Below are positions 1-7,564 of a stretch of 64,000 nucleotides of DNA, piece after piece. Positions within the stretch are counted from its first letter, which is position 1. Each line of letters starts with the position of its first letter. This stretch comes from Pseudomonas capsici. Lineage in GTDB: Bacteria; Pseudomonadota; Gammaproteobacteria; Pseudomonadales; Pseudomonadaceae. A program made the position numbers and the translations under genes. The stretch lies in the NCBI RefSeq assembly GCF_017165765.1, contig NZ_JAFGZD010000015.1:62001-126000 (forward strand), written 5' to 3'. The notes under the pieces were generated by a model. It was not told where the DNA came from, did not search any database, and saw only the letters and a program-made list of their open reading frames with translations.

Positions 1-212
1 TGCAGAATCAGCAGGCCTTCGAATTTCAGTGTACCCACCAGCAAGGCCGCGGCGGCCATCAGTTCGCCGAGCAGTTGTGCGACCGGCTCCGGGTAGGGGT
101 GTTTGGCAAGCACTTCGGCGTAGCTGCGCTCCAGCGCGACCAGCTCTCCACGAACGTCGCTTTCGTCAAAGATGAAACGCTGGGTGAAGTCGATGTCCGG
201 TAAATCATGCAT
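1..212 (-). CDS. hslO: Hsp33 redox-regulated chaperone, N-terminal part (runs off window)
   Basis: The reverse strand from 212 down to base 1 reads MHDLPDIDFTQRFIF, followed by an open frame containing LERSYAEVLAKHPYPEP and LLGELMAAAALL, which I recognise as the start of Hsp33. Hsp33 is a cytoplasmic holdase switched on by oxidation of a C-terminal zinc-bound Cys cluster; that part lies outside the window. About 70 codons are present. The ATG at 212 was chosen because the family starts a few residues before the LPDxDFTQRF stretch. It lies downstream of hslR on the same strand, the usual Pseudomonas arrangement of two heat-shock genes. Confidence 0.9.
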   Translation of the reverse strand, partial: MHDLPDIDFTQRFIFDESDVRGELVALERSYAEVLAKHPYPEPVAQLLGELMAAAALLVGTLKFEGLLIL

Positions 213-360
213 AAGAAGAAGGTATCTGAAGGAATGACAATTGATGGCAGTGTCGGGCATCCATGGATGCACTCTGCCATAAGGTTGCAGGGCATTTTAT
301 GGGCTGCGGGGCACTCTTCCAAGCCGAATGGCGATTCGTGCTGATTACTGGCGCACAGTT

Positions 361-771
361 TCAGTCGCCGTGATTGCTGCCGTGAAACTCGAAAAGCTGG
401 CGACGCTGCTTCTTGGTCGGTCGCCCGTCGGTGGTCACGCTCAGGTTGCCCGCCTTGCGTTGTGCGGCTGCCTGCTCGCGCCTTGCGATGCTGTCGGGCG
501 TTTCGCGATAAAGGGTTTGCGCCTCGGGCGCGCCACGCCGCACGATGGACAACGCTTCGACCACCACTGTGCGCTCATCGAAACCTGTGCGCACCAGAAT
601 CTCGTCACCGATATGAGGCTCCTTGCCCGGCTTGCAACGCTCGCCACGGCAGTGCACCTTGCCGCTTTCTATAGCCGCCTTGGCCAGCGCCCGGGTCTTG
701 AAGAAACGCGCCGCCCACAGCCATTTGTCCAGACGCACCTTGTCATCGTCTTCCTCGGTCTTTTTCGCCAT
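361..771 (-). CDS. hslR: Heat shock protein 15, S4-domain RNA-binding protein
   Basis: A 136-residue basic protein. Residues about 12-70 form an S4 RNA-binding domain (VRLDKWLWAARFFKTRALA, then GKVHCRGERCKPG), and the tail is Lys/Arg-rich (RPTKKQRRQLFEFH). Hsp15 of E. coli binds free 50S subunits that still carry nascent chain-tRNA and helps recycle stalled ribosomes after heat shock. Length and order match the family. The gene sits 148 bases upstream of hslO, in the same direction, and is probably co-transcribed with it. Nothing looks truncated. The acidic start MAKKTEEDDDKVRLD is normal for the pseudomonad version. Confidence 0.93.
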   Translation of the reverse strand: MAKKTEEDDDKVRLDKWLWAARFFKTRALAKAAIESGKVHCRGERCKPGKEPHIGDEILVRTGFDERTVVVEALSIVRRGAPEAQTLYRETPDSIARREQAAAQRKAGNLSVTTDGRPTKKQRRQLFEFHGSNHGD

Positions 772-946
772 GTGAATTCCTCACTCGTGAAACAGTCAGA
801 ACTACCGGGTTCAGTATAGAAAGTGACTGCATGCCGTCACCGGTCTACGTACACTCCCTGAGCCCTGTCGAACATGAAGCAATCAATCCTTGCCTGTCAA
901 AGCCGGTCAGAGCGAATTTTTCCCCACCTGAACAAGGAAGTGCGAC

Positions 947-1729
947 ATGACAGATTTTCCGGCTTCATTGACCGCACGTAAAAAGGGCTGTGAGGGCTGC
1001 ACCGGCAGCCCGGAACTGGATTTCTCGTTCGAGTTCGCCTACCAGCCGATCGTGGATCTGCGCGACCAGTCGATATTCGCCCATGAGGCGCTGGTCAGAG
1101 GTCCCAACGGTGAAGGTGCCTATTCGGTCCTCGATAAGGTCACGGACAGCAACCGCTATCGCTTCGACCAGGGCTGCCGCACCAAGGCCATTGCAGGTGC
1201 CGCCCAGTTGGGAATGGCCGAACGGCTGTCAATCAACTTCATGCCCAATGCCGTGTATCGTCCCGAGCTTTGCATCCGCAGCACCCTGGAAGCCGCCCGT
1301 CAGCACAAGTTCCCGCTTGATCGCCTCATATTCGAAACGCTGGAAACCGAGCATGTAAATAATGATGGTCATTTGAGCAATATTTTGCGCGAATATCGCG
1401 AATTCGGTTTCATGACCGCCATCGACGATTTCGGTGCCGGCCATGCCGGGCTGACGCTTCTGGCGAACTTCCAGCCCGATCTGATAAAACTCGACATGGA
1501 TTTGATTCGCAATGTCCACCGCGATCGGGCCCGTCAGGCTATCGTTCGTGGTGTTGTCACAATGTGTGCGGAGTTGGGCGTTACAGTAATTGCCGAAGGC
1601 ATCGAACATGCCGAAGAACGGGACTTTCTCGCTGACTGCGGAATTTTCCTGATGCAGGGCTACTGGTTCGCCAAACCTGCGTTCAAAGCCCTGGCCCGGG
1701 TTGATTCTGGTGCCTGGCAGAAGTCTTGA
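947..1729 (+). CDS. rimA: RimA, small EAL-domain c-di-GMP phosphodiesterase
   Basis: A 260-residue protein made almost entirely of an EAL domain. The expected catalytic elements are visible: EALVR (47-51), LSINF (95-99), the FETLETE stretch (129-135), the DDFG pair (160-163), IKLD (180-183), AEGIE (216-220) and QGY (237-239), so it should be an active cyclic-di-GMP phosphodiesterase. In P. fluorescens the equivalent small EAL protein upstream of rimB and rimK (RimA) stimulates RimK, linking c-di-GMP to ribosome modification. Here rimB follows after 15 bases and rimK overlaps rimB, so all three form one operon. A CEGC motif at residues 15-18 is unexplained. The assignment rests on domain plus context. 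Confidence 0.85.
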   Translation: MTDFPASLTARKKGCEGCTGSPELDFSFEFAYQPIVDLRDQSIFAHEALVRGPNGEGAYSVLDKVTDSNRYRFDQGCRTKAIAGAAQLGMAERLSINFMPNAVYRPELCIRSTLEAARQHKFPLDRLIFETLETEHVNNDGHLSNILREYREFGFMTAIDDFGAGHAGLTLLANFQPDLIKLDMDLIRNVHRDRARQAIVRGVVTMCAELGVTVIAEGIEHAEERDFLADCGIFLMQGYWFAKPAFKALARVDSGAWQKS

Positions 1730-1744
1730 ACCAATGGAATCGCC

Positions 1745-2221
1745 TTGAAGACATTCGACCATCTGACAGTTATCGGCCTGCGCGAGTGGGTGGCGCTACC
1801 CGATCTGGGGGTAGCGGGCCTGCGGGCAAAAATCGATACCGGCGCAAGCACTTCAAGCCTGCATGCCACCGAGATCGAACCTTTTGAACGCGACGGCCAG
1901 AAATGGGTTCGCTTCAACGCTCATCTGGGCACCGTGGTGCAGTTGCGTCATCGCCGATGCGAGGCCCAGCTGGTCGCCATGAAAACGATCAAAAGCTCCA
2001 ATGGCCAGGCGCAGGTTCGCTATGTGATCCGCACCACCCTGGCCTTGGGGGATCGCGTCTGGCCGGTGGAATTCACCCTGGCCTGCCGCAAGTCGATGCG
2101 CTATCGACTGCTACTGGGTTCAAACGCCTTGATCGACGGCCAACTGGTGGTCAATCCGGGCATTACTTACGTTCAAGACAAGCCGGTGTTCCCGGTCTCT
2201 ACTTCCTCAGGTGCTGCATGA
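1745..2221 (+). CDS. rimB: RimB, retropepsin-like ATP-dependent zinc protease family protein
   Basis: A 158-residue protein of the Zn_protease/DUF615-like family linked to RimK. The retropepsin-like signature KIDTGASTSSLHA is at residues about 29-41, followed by the conserved RHRRCEAQLVAMKTIKSS and RYRLLLGSNALIDG stretches. In P. fluorescens RimB is reported to process glutamated RpsF made by RimK. The start is TTG at 1745: no ATG precedes the conserved MKTFDHLTVIGLREW start in frame, and translation from TTG gives exactly the family N-terminus. The stop overlaps the rimK start (ATGA), so the two are translationally coupled. RimA is directly upstream. Confidence 0.85.
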   Translation: MKTFDHLTVIGLREWVALPDLGVAGLRAKIDTGASTSSLHATEIEPFERDGQKWVRFNAHLGTVVQLRHRRCEAQLVAMKTIKSSNGQAQVRYVIRTTLALGDRVWPVEFTLACRKSMRYRLLLGSNALIDGQLVVNPGITYVQDKPVFPVSTSSGAA

Positions 2222-3123
2222 AGATCGCTGTGCTTTCGCGTAACCCGCGTCTGTATTCCACCCGTCGTCTGGTCGAAGCTGGCATCGAGCGTGGCCATGA
2301 GATGGTGGTGATCGACACCCTGCGCGCCTATATGAACATCGCCAGCCACAAGCCGCAGATCCACTATCGCGGCAAGCCGCTGGAAGGCTTCGATGCGGTC
2401 ATCCCGCGTATCGGCGCTTCGGTAACCTTCTATGGCTGCGCGGTGTTGCGCCAGTTCGAAATGATGGGCGTGTTCCCGCTCAATGAGTCGGTGGCCATTG
2501 CCCGCTCCCGGGACAAGCTGCGTTCGCTGCAATTGCTGTCGCGCCGTGGCATCGGCCTGCCGGTCACCGGTTTTGCCCACTCGCCGGACGATATTCCCGA
2601 CCTGATCCAGATGGTCAACGGCGCACCGCTGGTCATCAAGGTGCTCGAAGGCACTCAGGGCATCGGTGTGGTGCTGTGTGAAACGGCAACGGCCGCCGAG
2701 TCGGTGATCGAGGCGTTCATGGGCCTCAAGCAGGACATCATGGTTCAGGAGTACATAAAGGAAGCGGGGGGCGCGGATATCCGCTGCTTCGTGGTCGGCG
2801 ACAAGGTCATCGCCTCGATGAAGCGTCAGGCCAAACCGGGCGAGTTCCGCTCCAATCTGCACCGTGGCGGCAGCGCCAGTCTGATCAAGATCACTCCGCA
2901 GGAACGCATGACCGCCCTTCGTGCCGCCAAGGTCATGGGCCTGAGTGTCGCGGGCGTGGACATCCTGCGCTCCAACCATGGTCCGCTGGTGATGGAAGTG
3001 AACTCGTCGCCAGGGCTGGAAGGTATCGAGGTGACCACCAGCAAGGATGTGGCCGGCATGATCATCGAATATCTGGAGAAGAACAGCGGGCCGCACATGA
3101 CGCGGACCAAAGGCAAAGGCTGA
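2218..3123 (+). CDS. rimK: RimK, ribosomal protein S6--L-glutamate ligase (ATP-grasp)
   Basis: A 301-residue ATP-grasp ligase that adds glutamate residues to the C-terminus of ribosomal protein S6, and in pseudomonads remodels the proteome in response to c-di-GMP. Visible features are the N-terminal MKIAVLSRNPRLYSTRRL, the ATP-binding stretch VIKVLEGTQGIGV, the RCFVVGDKVIASMKRQA strand and the metal-binding MEVNSSPGLEG near residue 260. The reading frame stays open upstream, but the family start is the ATG at 2218, which overlaps the rimB stop by four bases. A strong hairpin terminator follows at 3180. The protein is full length and intact. Confidence 0.95.
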   Translation: MKIAVLSRNPRLYSTRRLVEAGIERGHEMVVIDTLRAYMNIASHKPQIHYRGKPLEGFDAVIPRIGASVTFYGCAVLRQFEMMGVFPLNESVAIARSRDKLRSLQLLSRRGIGLPVTGFAHSPDDIPDLIQMVNGAPLVIKVLEGTQGIGVVLCETATAAESVIEAFMGLKQDIMVQEYIKEAGGADIRCFVVGDKVIASMKRQAKPGEFRSNLHRGGSASLIKITPQERMTALRAAKVMGLSVAGVDILRSNHGPLVMEVNSSPGLEGIEVTTSKDVAGMIIEYLEKNSGPHMTRTKGKG

Positions 3124-3134
3124 CCAGCAGGAAC

Positions 3135-3168
3135 GAATTCATTCGCGAAAAGCCTCGCGAATGAATTC
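3135..3168. repeat. REP-like inverted repeat, GAATTCATTCGCGA type
   Basis: A perfect 14-base inverted repeat: GAATTCATTCGCGA (3135-3148) and TCGCGAATGAATTC (3155-3168) around a six-base loop. The same arm recurs at 38864 and 39366-39411, and a truncated form at 32405. Such elements are dispersed in Pseudomonas genomes in intergenic positions. This one lies just after rimK. Confidence 0.85.
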
Positions 3169-3179
3169 TTCGCCCCAAC

Positions 3180-3207
3180 AAAAAAGCGCCTCTGGAGGCG
3201 CTTTTTT
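3180..3207. terminator. Bidirectional Rho-independent terminator between rimK and secB
   Basis: Stem GCGCCTC (3186-3192) pairs with GAGGCGC (3195-3201), with A-run before and T-run after. It can therefore end both rimK on the plus strand and secB on the minus strand. Confidence 0.92.
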
Positions 3208-3210
3208 CGT

Positions 3211-3696
3211 TTACTGCACGGTTGGCGTTTCGCCGGCTTCCTGCATGCGTTGCAGCTCTTGAGCGTACAGCGCGTCGAAGTTGACCGGGGACAGCATCAG
3301 CGCAGGGAACGAACCACGGACAACCAGGTTGTCGATCGCTTCACGAGCGTACGGGAACAGCAGGTTCGGGCAGAACGCGCCCAGGGTGTGGCTCAGGGAA
3401 GCGTCGTCCAGGCCCTTGATCAGGAAGATACCGGCTTGCTGGACTTCAACGATGAAAGCAACTTCATCACCGTTGTTGACGGTCACGGACAGGGTCAGCA
3501 CCACTTCGTAGAAGTCGCCTTCGAGCTGCTTCTGACGGGTGTTGAGGTCCAGGCTTACGCTTGGAGTCCACTCCTGGCGGAAGATCGCCGGGCTTTTCGG
3601 TGCTTCGAACGACAGGTCGCGAACATAAATACGTTGCAAGGAAAACTGAGGGGAGTTTTCTTCGTTGGTAACGCCGTTGGTCGATTGTTCGGTCAT
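3211..3696 (-). CDS. secB: SecB, protein-export chaperone
   Basis: A 161-residue acidic protein matching SecB over its whole length: FSLQRIYVRDLSFEAP near residue 18, LTLSVTV and AFIVEVQQAGIF in the middle, and the conserved PNLLFPYAREAIDNLVVRG and FPALMLSPVNFDALY near the C-terminus. SecB is a cytoplasmic tetramer that holds preproteins unfolded and delivers them to SecA. It is the last gene of a minus-strand run rhodanese-grx-secB, the standard Pseudomonas order, and ends at the shared terminator at 3180. Confidence 0.97.
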   Translation of the reverse strand: MTEQSTNGVTNEENSPQFSLQRIYVRDLSFEAPKSPAIFRQEWTPSVSLDLNTRQKQLEGDFYEVVLTLSVTVNNGDEVAFIVEVQQAGIFLIKGLDDASLSHTLGAFCPNLLFPYAREAIDNLVVRGSFPALMLSPVNFDALYAQELQRMQEAGETPTVQ

Positions 3697-3733
3697 GTCG
3701 AATCCTTATGAAAAAGAGGGTATGAATTTGAAT

Positions 3734-3988
3734 TCAGTTTTCAAGCCACAGGTCCAGCTCGCCTGCGCGCTCAAGGGCAAAGAGATCGTCGCAGCCACCG
3801 ACATGCCTGGAACCGATCCAGATCTGCGGCACCGAAGTACGACCGGCCTTCGCAACCATTTCGGCGCGAACCTGCGGTTTGCCATCGACTCTTATCTCGT
3901 TGAAGGCAACTCTCTTGCTTTGCAGCAACTGCTTGGCGCGTGTGCAATAGGGGCAATAGTCGCTGGAGTAGACGATGACTTCAGGCAT
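3734..3988 (-). CDS. grxC: Glutaredoxin 3 (GrxC)
   Basis: An 84-residue protein with the dithiol active site CPYC at residues 12-15, the glutathione-binding TSVPQIWIG stretch (about 51-59, cis-Pro) and the GGCDDL motif (64-69), all typical of glutaredoxin 3. It reduces disulphides and mixed glutathione disulphides in the cytoplasm. It starts one base after the rhodanese gene stops, and secB follows 37 bases later, so the three genes are likely co-transcribed. Confidence 0.95.
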   Translation of the reverse strand: MPEVIVYSSDYCPYCTRAKQLLQSKRVAFNEIRVDGKPQVRAEMVAKAGRTSVPQIWIGSRHVGGCDDLFALERAGELDLWLEN

Positions 3989-3989
3989 T

Positions 3990-4403
3990 TCATTTCACCA
4001 AAGGCAAGTTATCGGCGCGCCAGCTGGAAATACCGCCAGACAATTTGGCTGCCTTGAAACCCGACTTCAGAAGCTCGCGGGCCGTACTGCCTGCATGCTG
4101 CCCGAATGCATCGACTATGATCAACGTCTTGTCCTTGTGTTTTTGCAGTTCGGACGTACGGGTCAGCACTTTGTCCTGCGGAAAATTCAGGGAGCCGACG
4201 ATATGACCGGTCGCGAAGTCCTTGGTGGAACGCACGTCGATGACCACAGCCTGGTCGCTGTTGACCAGAGCTGTCAGCTCGCGCGTGCTCAGGCTGCGAC
4301 CGCCCTTGCTCATTTCATAGGTAATCAGCAGGGCCAGCAGAATGAAGAAAGCACCGGTGATCAGGTAGTGGTTAGTAGCGAATTCAAGCAGATGAGCAAC
4401 CAT
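3990..4403 (-). CDS. Membrane-anchored rhodanese-like domain protein
   Basis: A 137-residue protein with one N-terminal membrane segment (residues about 14-29, LITGAFFILLALLITY) and a rhodanese fold behind it (AVVIDVRSTKDFATGHIVGSLNFP). The usual catalytic loop C-x-x-G is replaced by DAFGQHAG, so the canonical sulfurtransferase cysteine seems absent; its role may be binding rather than sulfur transfer. The frame is open back to a GTG at 4448, but I chose the ATG at 4403 (MVAHLLEF), as in other pseudomonads. It begins the rhodanese-grxC-secB run and is divergent from gpmI. Confidence 0.85.
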   Translation of the reverse strand: MVAHLLEFATNHYLITGAFFILLALLITYEMSKGGRSLSTRELTALVNSDQAVVIDVRSTKDFATGHIVGSLNFPQDKVLTRTSELQKHKDKTLIIVDAFGQHAGSTARELLKSGFKAAKLSGGISSWRADNLPLVK

Positions 4404-4549
4404 CGATAGGTTCCAGGGCGTTAAAATGTCGGCCAGTATACACAGCACCCAAGGTGCGCCAAAGTCCGTGCGGCAGTGACGTGGTTTGAACTTGCCCCTA
4501 AAATGCGGATCTTTTTTGTACTTTCTTTAACCAGCCTCGAGTGGGTTCT

Positions 4550-6082
4550 ATGACTGCCACCCCAAAACCTCTGGTCCTTATCATCCTGGATGGCTTCGGA
4601 CACAGCGAAAACCCTGAAGGCAACGCCATTCTGGCCGCCAAGATGCCAGTCATGGATCGCCTCTACAAAACCATGCCACACGGCCTGATTTCAGGTTCGG
4701 GCATGGATGTGGGCCTGCCGGACGGGCAGATGGGCAACTCCGAAGTCGGCCATATGAATCTGGGCGCCGGGCGTGTGGTTTATCAGGACTTCACTCGGGT
4801 GACCAAGGCCATCCGCGACGGCGAGTTCTTCGAGAACCCGACCATCTGCAAGGCCGTGGACAAGGCTGTCGAAGCGGGCAAGGCCGTCCATATCCTGGGC
4901 CTGCTGTCCGACGGCGGCGTTCACAGTCACCAGGATCATCTGGTGGCCATGGCCGAACTGGCGGTGAAACGTGGTGCCGACAAGATCTACCTGCACGCTT
5001 TCCTCGATGGCCGCGATACGCCACCGCGCAGCGCCAAAGGCTCCCTCGAACTGATGGACGAAGCTTTCGCTCGCCTGGGCAAGGGGCGCACGGCAACCAT
5101 TATTGGCCGTTACTTCGCCATGGACCGCGACAATCGCTGGGACCGCGTATCCACCGCCTACAACCTGATTGTCGACAGCACGGCAGAATTCCAGGCCGAA
5201 ACCGGCGTTGCCGGGCTGGAAGCCGCCTACGCCCGTGACGAGAACGACGAGTTCGTCAAAGCCACCCGCATCGGCGAGCCGGTCAAGGTCGAAGACGGCG
5301 ATGCCGTGGTCTTCATGAACTTCCGCGCCGACCGTGCCCGTGAGCTGACACGTGTCTTCGTCGAAGACGATTTCAAGGATTTCGAGCGCGCTCGTCAGCC
5401 GAAGGTCAACTACGTGATGCTGACCCAGTACGCTGCCAGCATTCCCGCGCCATCGGCCTTTGCTGCCGGCAGCCTGAAAAACGTGCTGGGCCAGTATCTG
5501 GCCGATAACGGCAAGACCCAGCTGCGCATCGCCGAGACCGAAAAATACGCCCACGTCACTTTCTTCTTCTCCGGCGGCCGCGAAGAGCCGTTCCCGGGCG
5601 AAGAACGCATCCTGATCCCGTCGCCCAAGGTCGCCACCTACGACCTGCAGCCGGAAATGAGCGCTCCGGAAGTGACCGACAAGATCGTCGATGCCATTGA
5701 AAACCAGCGTTATGACGTGATCGTCGTCAACTACGCCAACGGCGACATGGTTGGCCATAGCGGCGTGATGGAGGCGGCGATCAAGGCTGTGGAATGCCTG
5801 GACCTGTGCGTCGGGCGCATCACCGATGCCCTGGAAAAGGTCGGCGGCGAAGCGCTGATTACCGCCGACCACGGCAACGTCGAGCAGATGACGGACGACT
5901 CCACAGGCCAGGCGCACACCGCGCACACCTCGGAGCCGGTGCCTTTCATCTATTTCGGCAAGCGTCAGCTGAAAGTCCGCGAAGGCGGGGTTCTGGCCGA
6001 TGTCGCGCCGACCCTGCTGAAGCTGATGGATCTGGAAAAGCCGCAAGAGATGACCGGCCATTCGATTCTGGTCGGGGAGTAA
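4550..6082 (+). CDS. gpmI: 2,3-bisphosphoglycerate-independent phosphoglycerate mutase
   Basis: A 510-residue metalloenzyme that interconverts 2- and 3-phosphoglycerate in glycolysis and gluconeogenesis. The metal-binding residues are recognisable: Asp in IILDGFG (D14), the phosphorylated Ser in QMGNSEVGH (S64), NYANGDMVGHSG, and ITADHGNVEQM near the C-terminus, with the central NFRADRAREL motif. The length equals the family norm. The ATG at 4550 was chosen over a GTG three codons upstream because MTATPKPLVLI is the family start. It heads a plus-strand series gpmI-envC-ctpA-yibQ also seen, without ctpA, in E. coli, and has its own terminator at 6093. Confidence 0.97.
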   Translation: MTATPKPLVLIILDGFGHSENPEGNAILAAKMPVMDRLYKTMPHGLISGSGMDVGLPDGQMGNSEVGHMNLGAGRVVYQDFTRVTKAIRDGEFFENPTICKAVDKAVEAGKAVHILGLLSDGGVHSHQDHLVAMAELAVKRGADKIYLHAFLDGRDTPPRSAKGSLELMDEAFARLGKGRTATIIGRYFAMDRDNRWDRVSTAYNLIVDSTAEFQAETGVAGLEAAYARDENDEFVKATRIGEPVKVEDGDAVVFMNFRADRARELTRVFVEDDFKDFERARQPKVNYVMLTQYAASIPAPSAFAAGSLKNVLGQYLADNGKTQLRIAETEKYAHVTFFFSGGREEPFPGEERILIPSPKVATYDLQPEMSAPEVTDKIVDAIENQRYDVIVVNYANGDMVGHSGVMEAAIKAVECLDLCVGRITDALEKVGGEALITADHGNVEQMTDDSTGQAHTAHTSEPVPFIYFGKRQLKVREGGVLADVAPTLLKLMDLEKPQEMTGHSILVGE

Positions 6083-6092
6083 GCGGCTCTGA

Positions 6093-6128
6093 ACCGGCAT
6101 TTCGACATCAGGAAATGCCGGTTTTTTG
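6093..6128 (+). terminator. Rho-independent terminator of gpmI
   Basis: Stem ACCGGCATTTC (6093-6103) pairs with GAAATGCCGGT (6112-6122), followed by TTTTTT. It lies 11 bases after the gpmI stop. Confidence 0.92.
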
Positions 6129-6235
6129 TGTATCAGGCCCCAAAGCAGTGGCTGCGGGGCGTTTTTTTTGTGCCGTATGGCGGGCATACTAGGCCTGTCA
6201 TTTTTTCTCACAATTCCTCGGTATCGCCCACCCTC

Positions 6236-7531
6236 ATGCTCCGCGCCTTGATTGCCCTTGTCCTGCTTTGCCTGCTCAATCCGGCGTTCGCCGATGACGA
6301 GCGTGCGCAAACCCAAAAACAGATAGACGCAGCGCGTCAGGATGTTGCCGAGCTGCAGAAAGTCCTGAGCAAGCTTCAGGAAGAGAAAGCGGGCGTCCAG
6401 AAGGACCTTCGTGCCACCGAAACGGAAATGGGTAAGCTGGAAAAGCAGGTCGAGGTCCTGCAAAAGGAACTAAAAAAGACCGAAACCGAGCTCCAGCGGC
6501 TCGACAGTGAGAAAAAAAAACTCAACAGCGCTCGCGCTGAACAGCAACGCCTGATTGCCATTCAGGCCCGCGCCGCCTATCAGAGCGGTCGTCAGGAATA
6601 CCTCAAACTGCTGCTCAACCAGCAGAATCCCGAAAAATTCGCCCGCACCCTCACCTATTACGACTACATCAGCCAGGCCCGGCTGACCCAGTTGAACAAT
6701 TTCAATGAAACCCTGCGCCAGTTGGCCAGTGTCGAAAAAGACATCGACCTGCAACAGGCACAGTTGCTGGTTCAGAAAAGCAATCTGGATAGCCAGAGCG
6801 AAGAACTGGCCAAGGTCCGCCAGGAACGCCAGCAGGCACTGGCCAAGCTCAATCAGGACTACAAGGCGCGGGACCAGAAGCTGCAGGCGCGCCAGCAGGA
6901 TCAGGCCGATCTGGCCAAGGTGCTGAGAACCATCGAGGAAACCCTGGCCCGTCAGGCTCGCGAAGCCGAGGAAGCACGCCAGAAAGCACTGGTTGCCGCC
7001 CGCGAAGCCGAAGAGCAGCGCCAGCGTGCAGCCAGCAGCAGCCGAAATAATGATGAACCCGCGCCAAAGCGCCCAGTCAAAGCCCCCGGTGCCATGGTTT
7101 CCAGTGCCGGCGTGTCGTATGGCGGCCCGTTTGCCGAAGCCAGAGGTAAACTTCCATGGCCTGTCGATGGTCGATTGCTTGCCCGCTTCGGTGAAGCCCG
7201 TGGAGATGACGAGCGGACCAAGTGGGATGGCGTGATGATCAGCGCGGCCTCCGGAAGCCAGGTCCATGCCGTGCATGGCGGACGTGTGGTTTTCGCTGAC
7301 TGGTTGCGCGGCGCCGGTCTTCTGGTCATTCTCGACCATGGCAACGGATATCTGAGCCTGTATGGTCACAACCAGAGCCTGCTCAAGTCGGCAGGCGACA
7401 TCGTGAAGGCCGGTGAGGCAATATCCACCGTAGGCAATAGCGGCGGTCAAGACACATCAGCGTTGTATTTTGCTATTCGTCAGCAGGGTCGCCCCAGCGA
7501 TCCGGCCCAATGGTGCCGCACTCAAGGATAA
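6236..7531 (+). CDS. envC: EnvC-type murein hydrolase activator (coiled coil + degenerate LytM)
   Basis: A 431-residue exported protein. The signal peptide covers residues 1-19 (MLRALIALVLLCLLNPAFA) and is followed by long heptad-rich coiled coil (about 25-290, e.g. KEKKTETEL-like charged repeats). A C-terminal M23/LytM domain is at about 330-425 (GVMISAASGSQVHAVHGGRVVFA, then YLSLYGHNQ). The metal ligands of active LytM enzymes are missing: the final HxH is replaced by YFAIRQ. This is the pattern of EnvC, which does not cut murein but activates AmiA/AmiB amidases at the division septum. The frame is open upstream to 6128; the ATG at 6236 gives the signal peptide directly. Confidence 0.93.
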   Translation: MLRALIALVLLCLLNPAFADDERAQTQKQIDAARQDVAELQKVLSKLQEEKAGVQKDLRATETEMGKLEKQVEVLQKELKKTETELQRLDSEKKKLNSARAEQQRLIAIQARAAYQSGRQEYLKLLLNQQNPEKFARTLTYYDYISQARLTQLNNFNETLRQLASVEKDIDLQQAQLLVQKSNLDSQSEELAKVRQERQQALAKLNQDYKARDQKLQARQQDQADLAKVLRTIEETLARQAREAEEARQKALVAAREAEEQRQRAASSSRNNDEPAPKRPVKAPGAMVSSAGVSYGGPFAEARGKLPWPVDGRLLARFGEARGDDERTKWDGVMISAASGSQVHAVHGGRVVFADWLRGAGLLVILDHGNGYLSLYGHNQSLLKSAGDIVKAGEAISTVGNSGGQDTSALYFAIRQQGRPSDPAQWCRTQG

Positions 7532-7564
7532 GTCGGCCCCAATATCTGTAGGAGTTCGTTAGAC

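Noticed and set aside
4691..6463. Long minus-strand frame (590 codons) opposite gpmI
   Set aside because: It is antisense to an unmistakable gpmI, has no ribosome binding site and no recognisable domain; long antisense frames are a by-product of GC-rich codon use.
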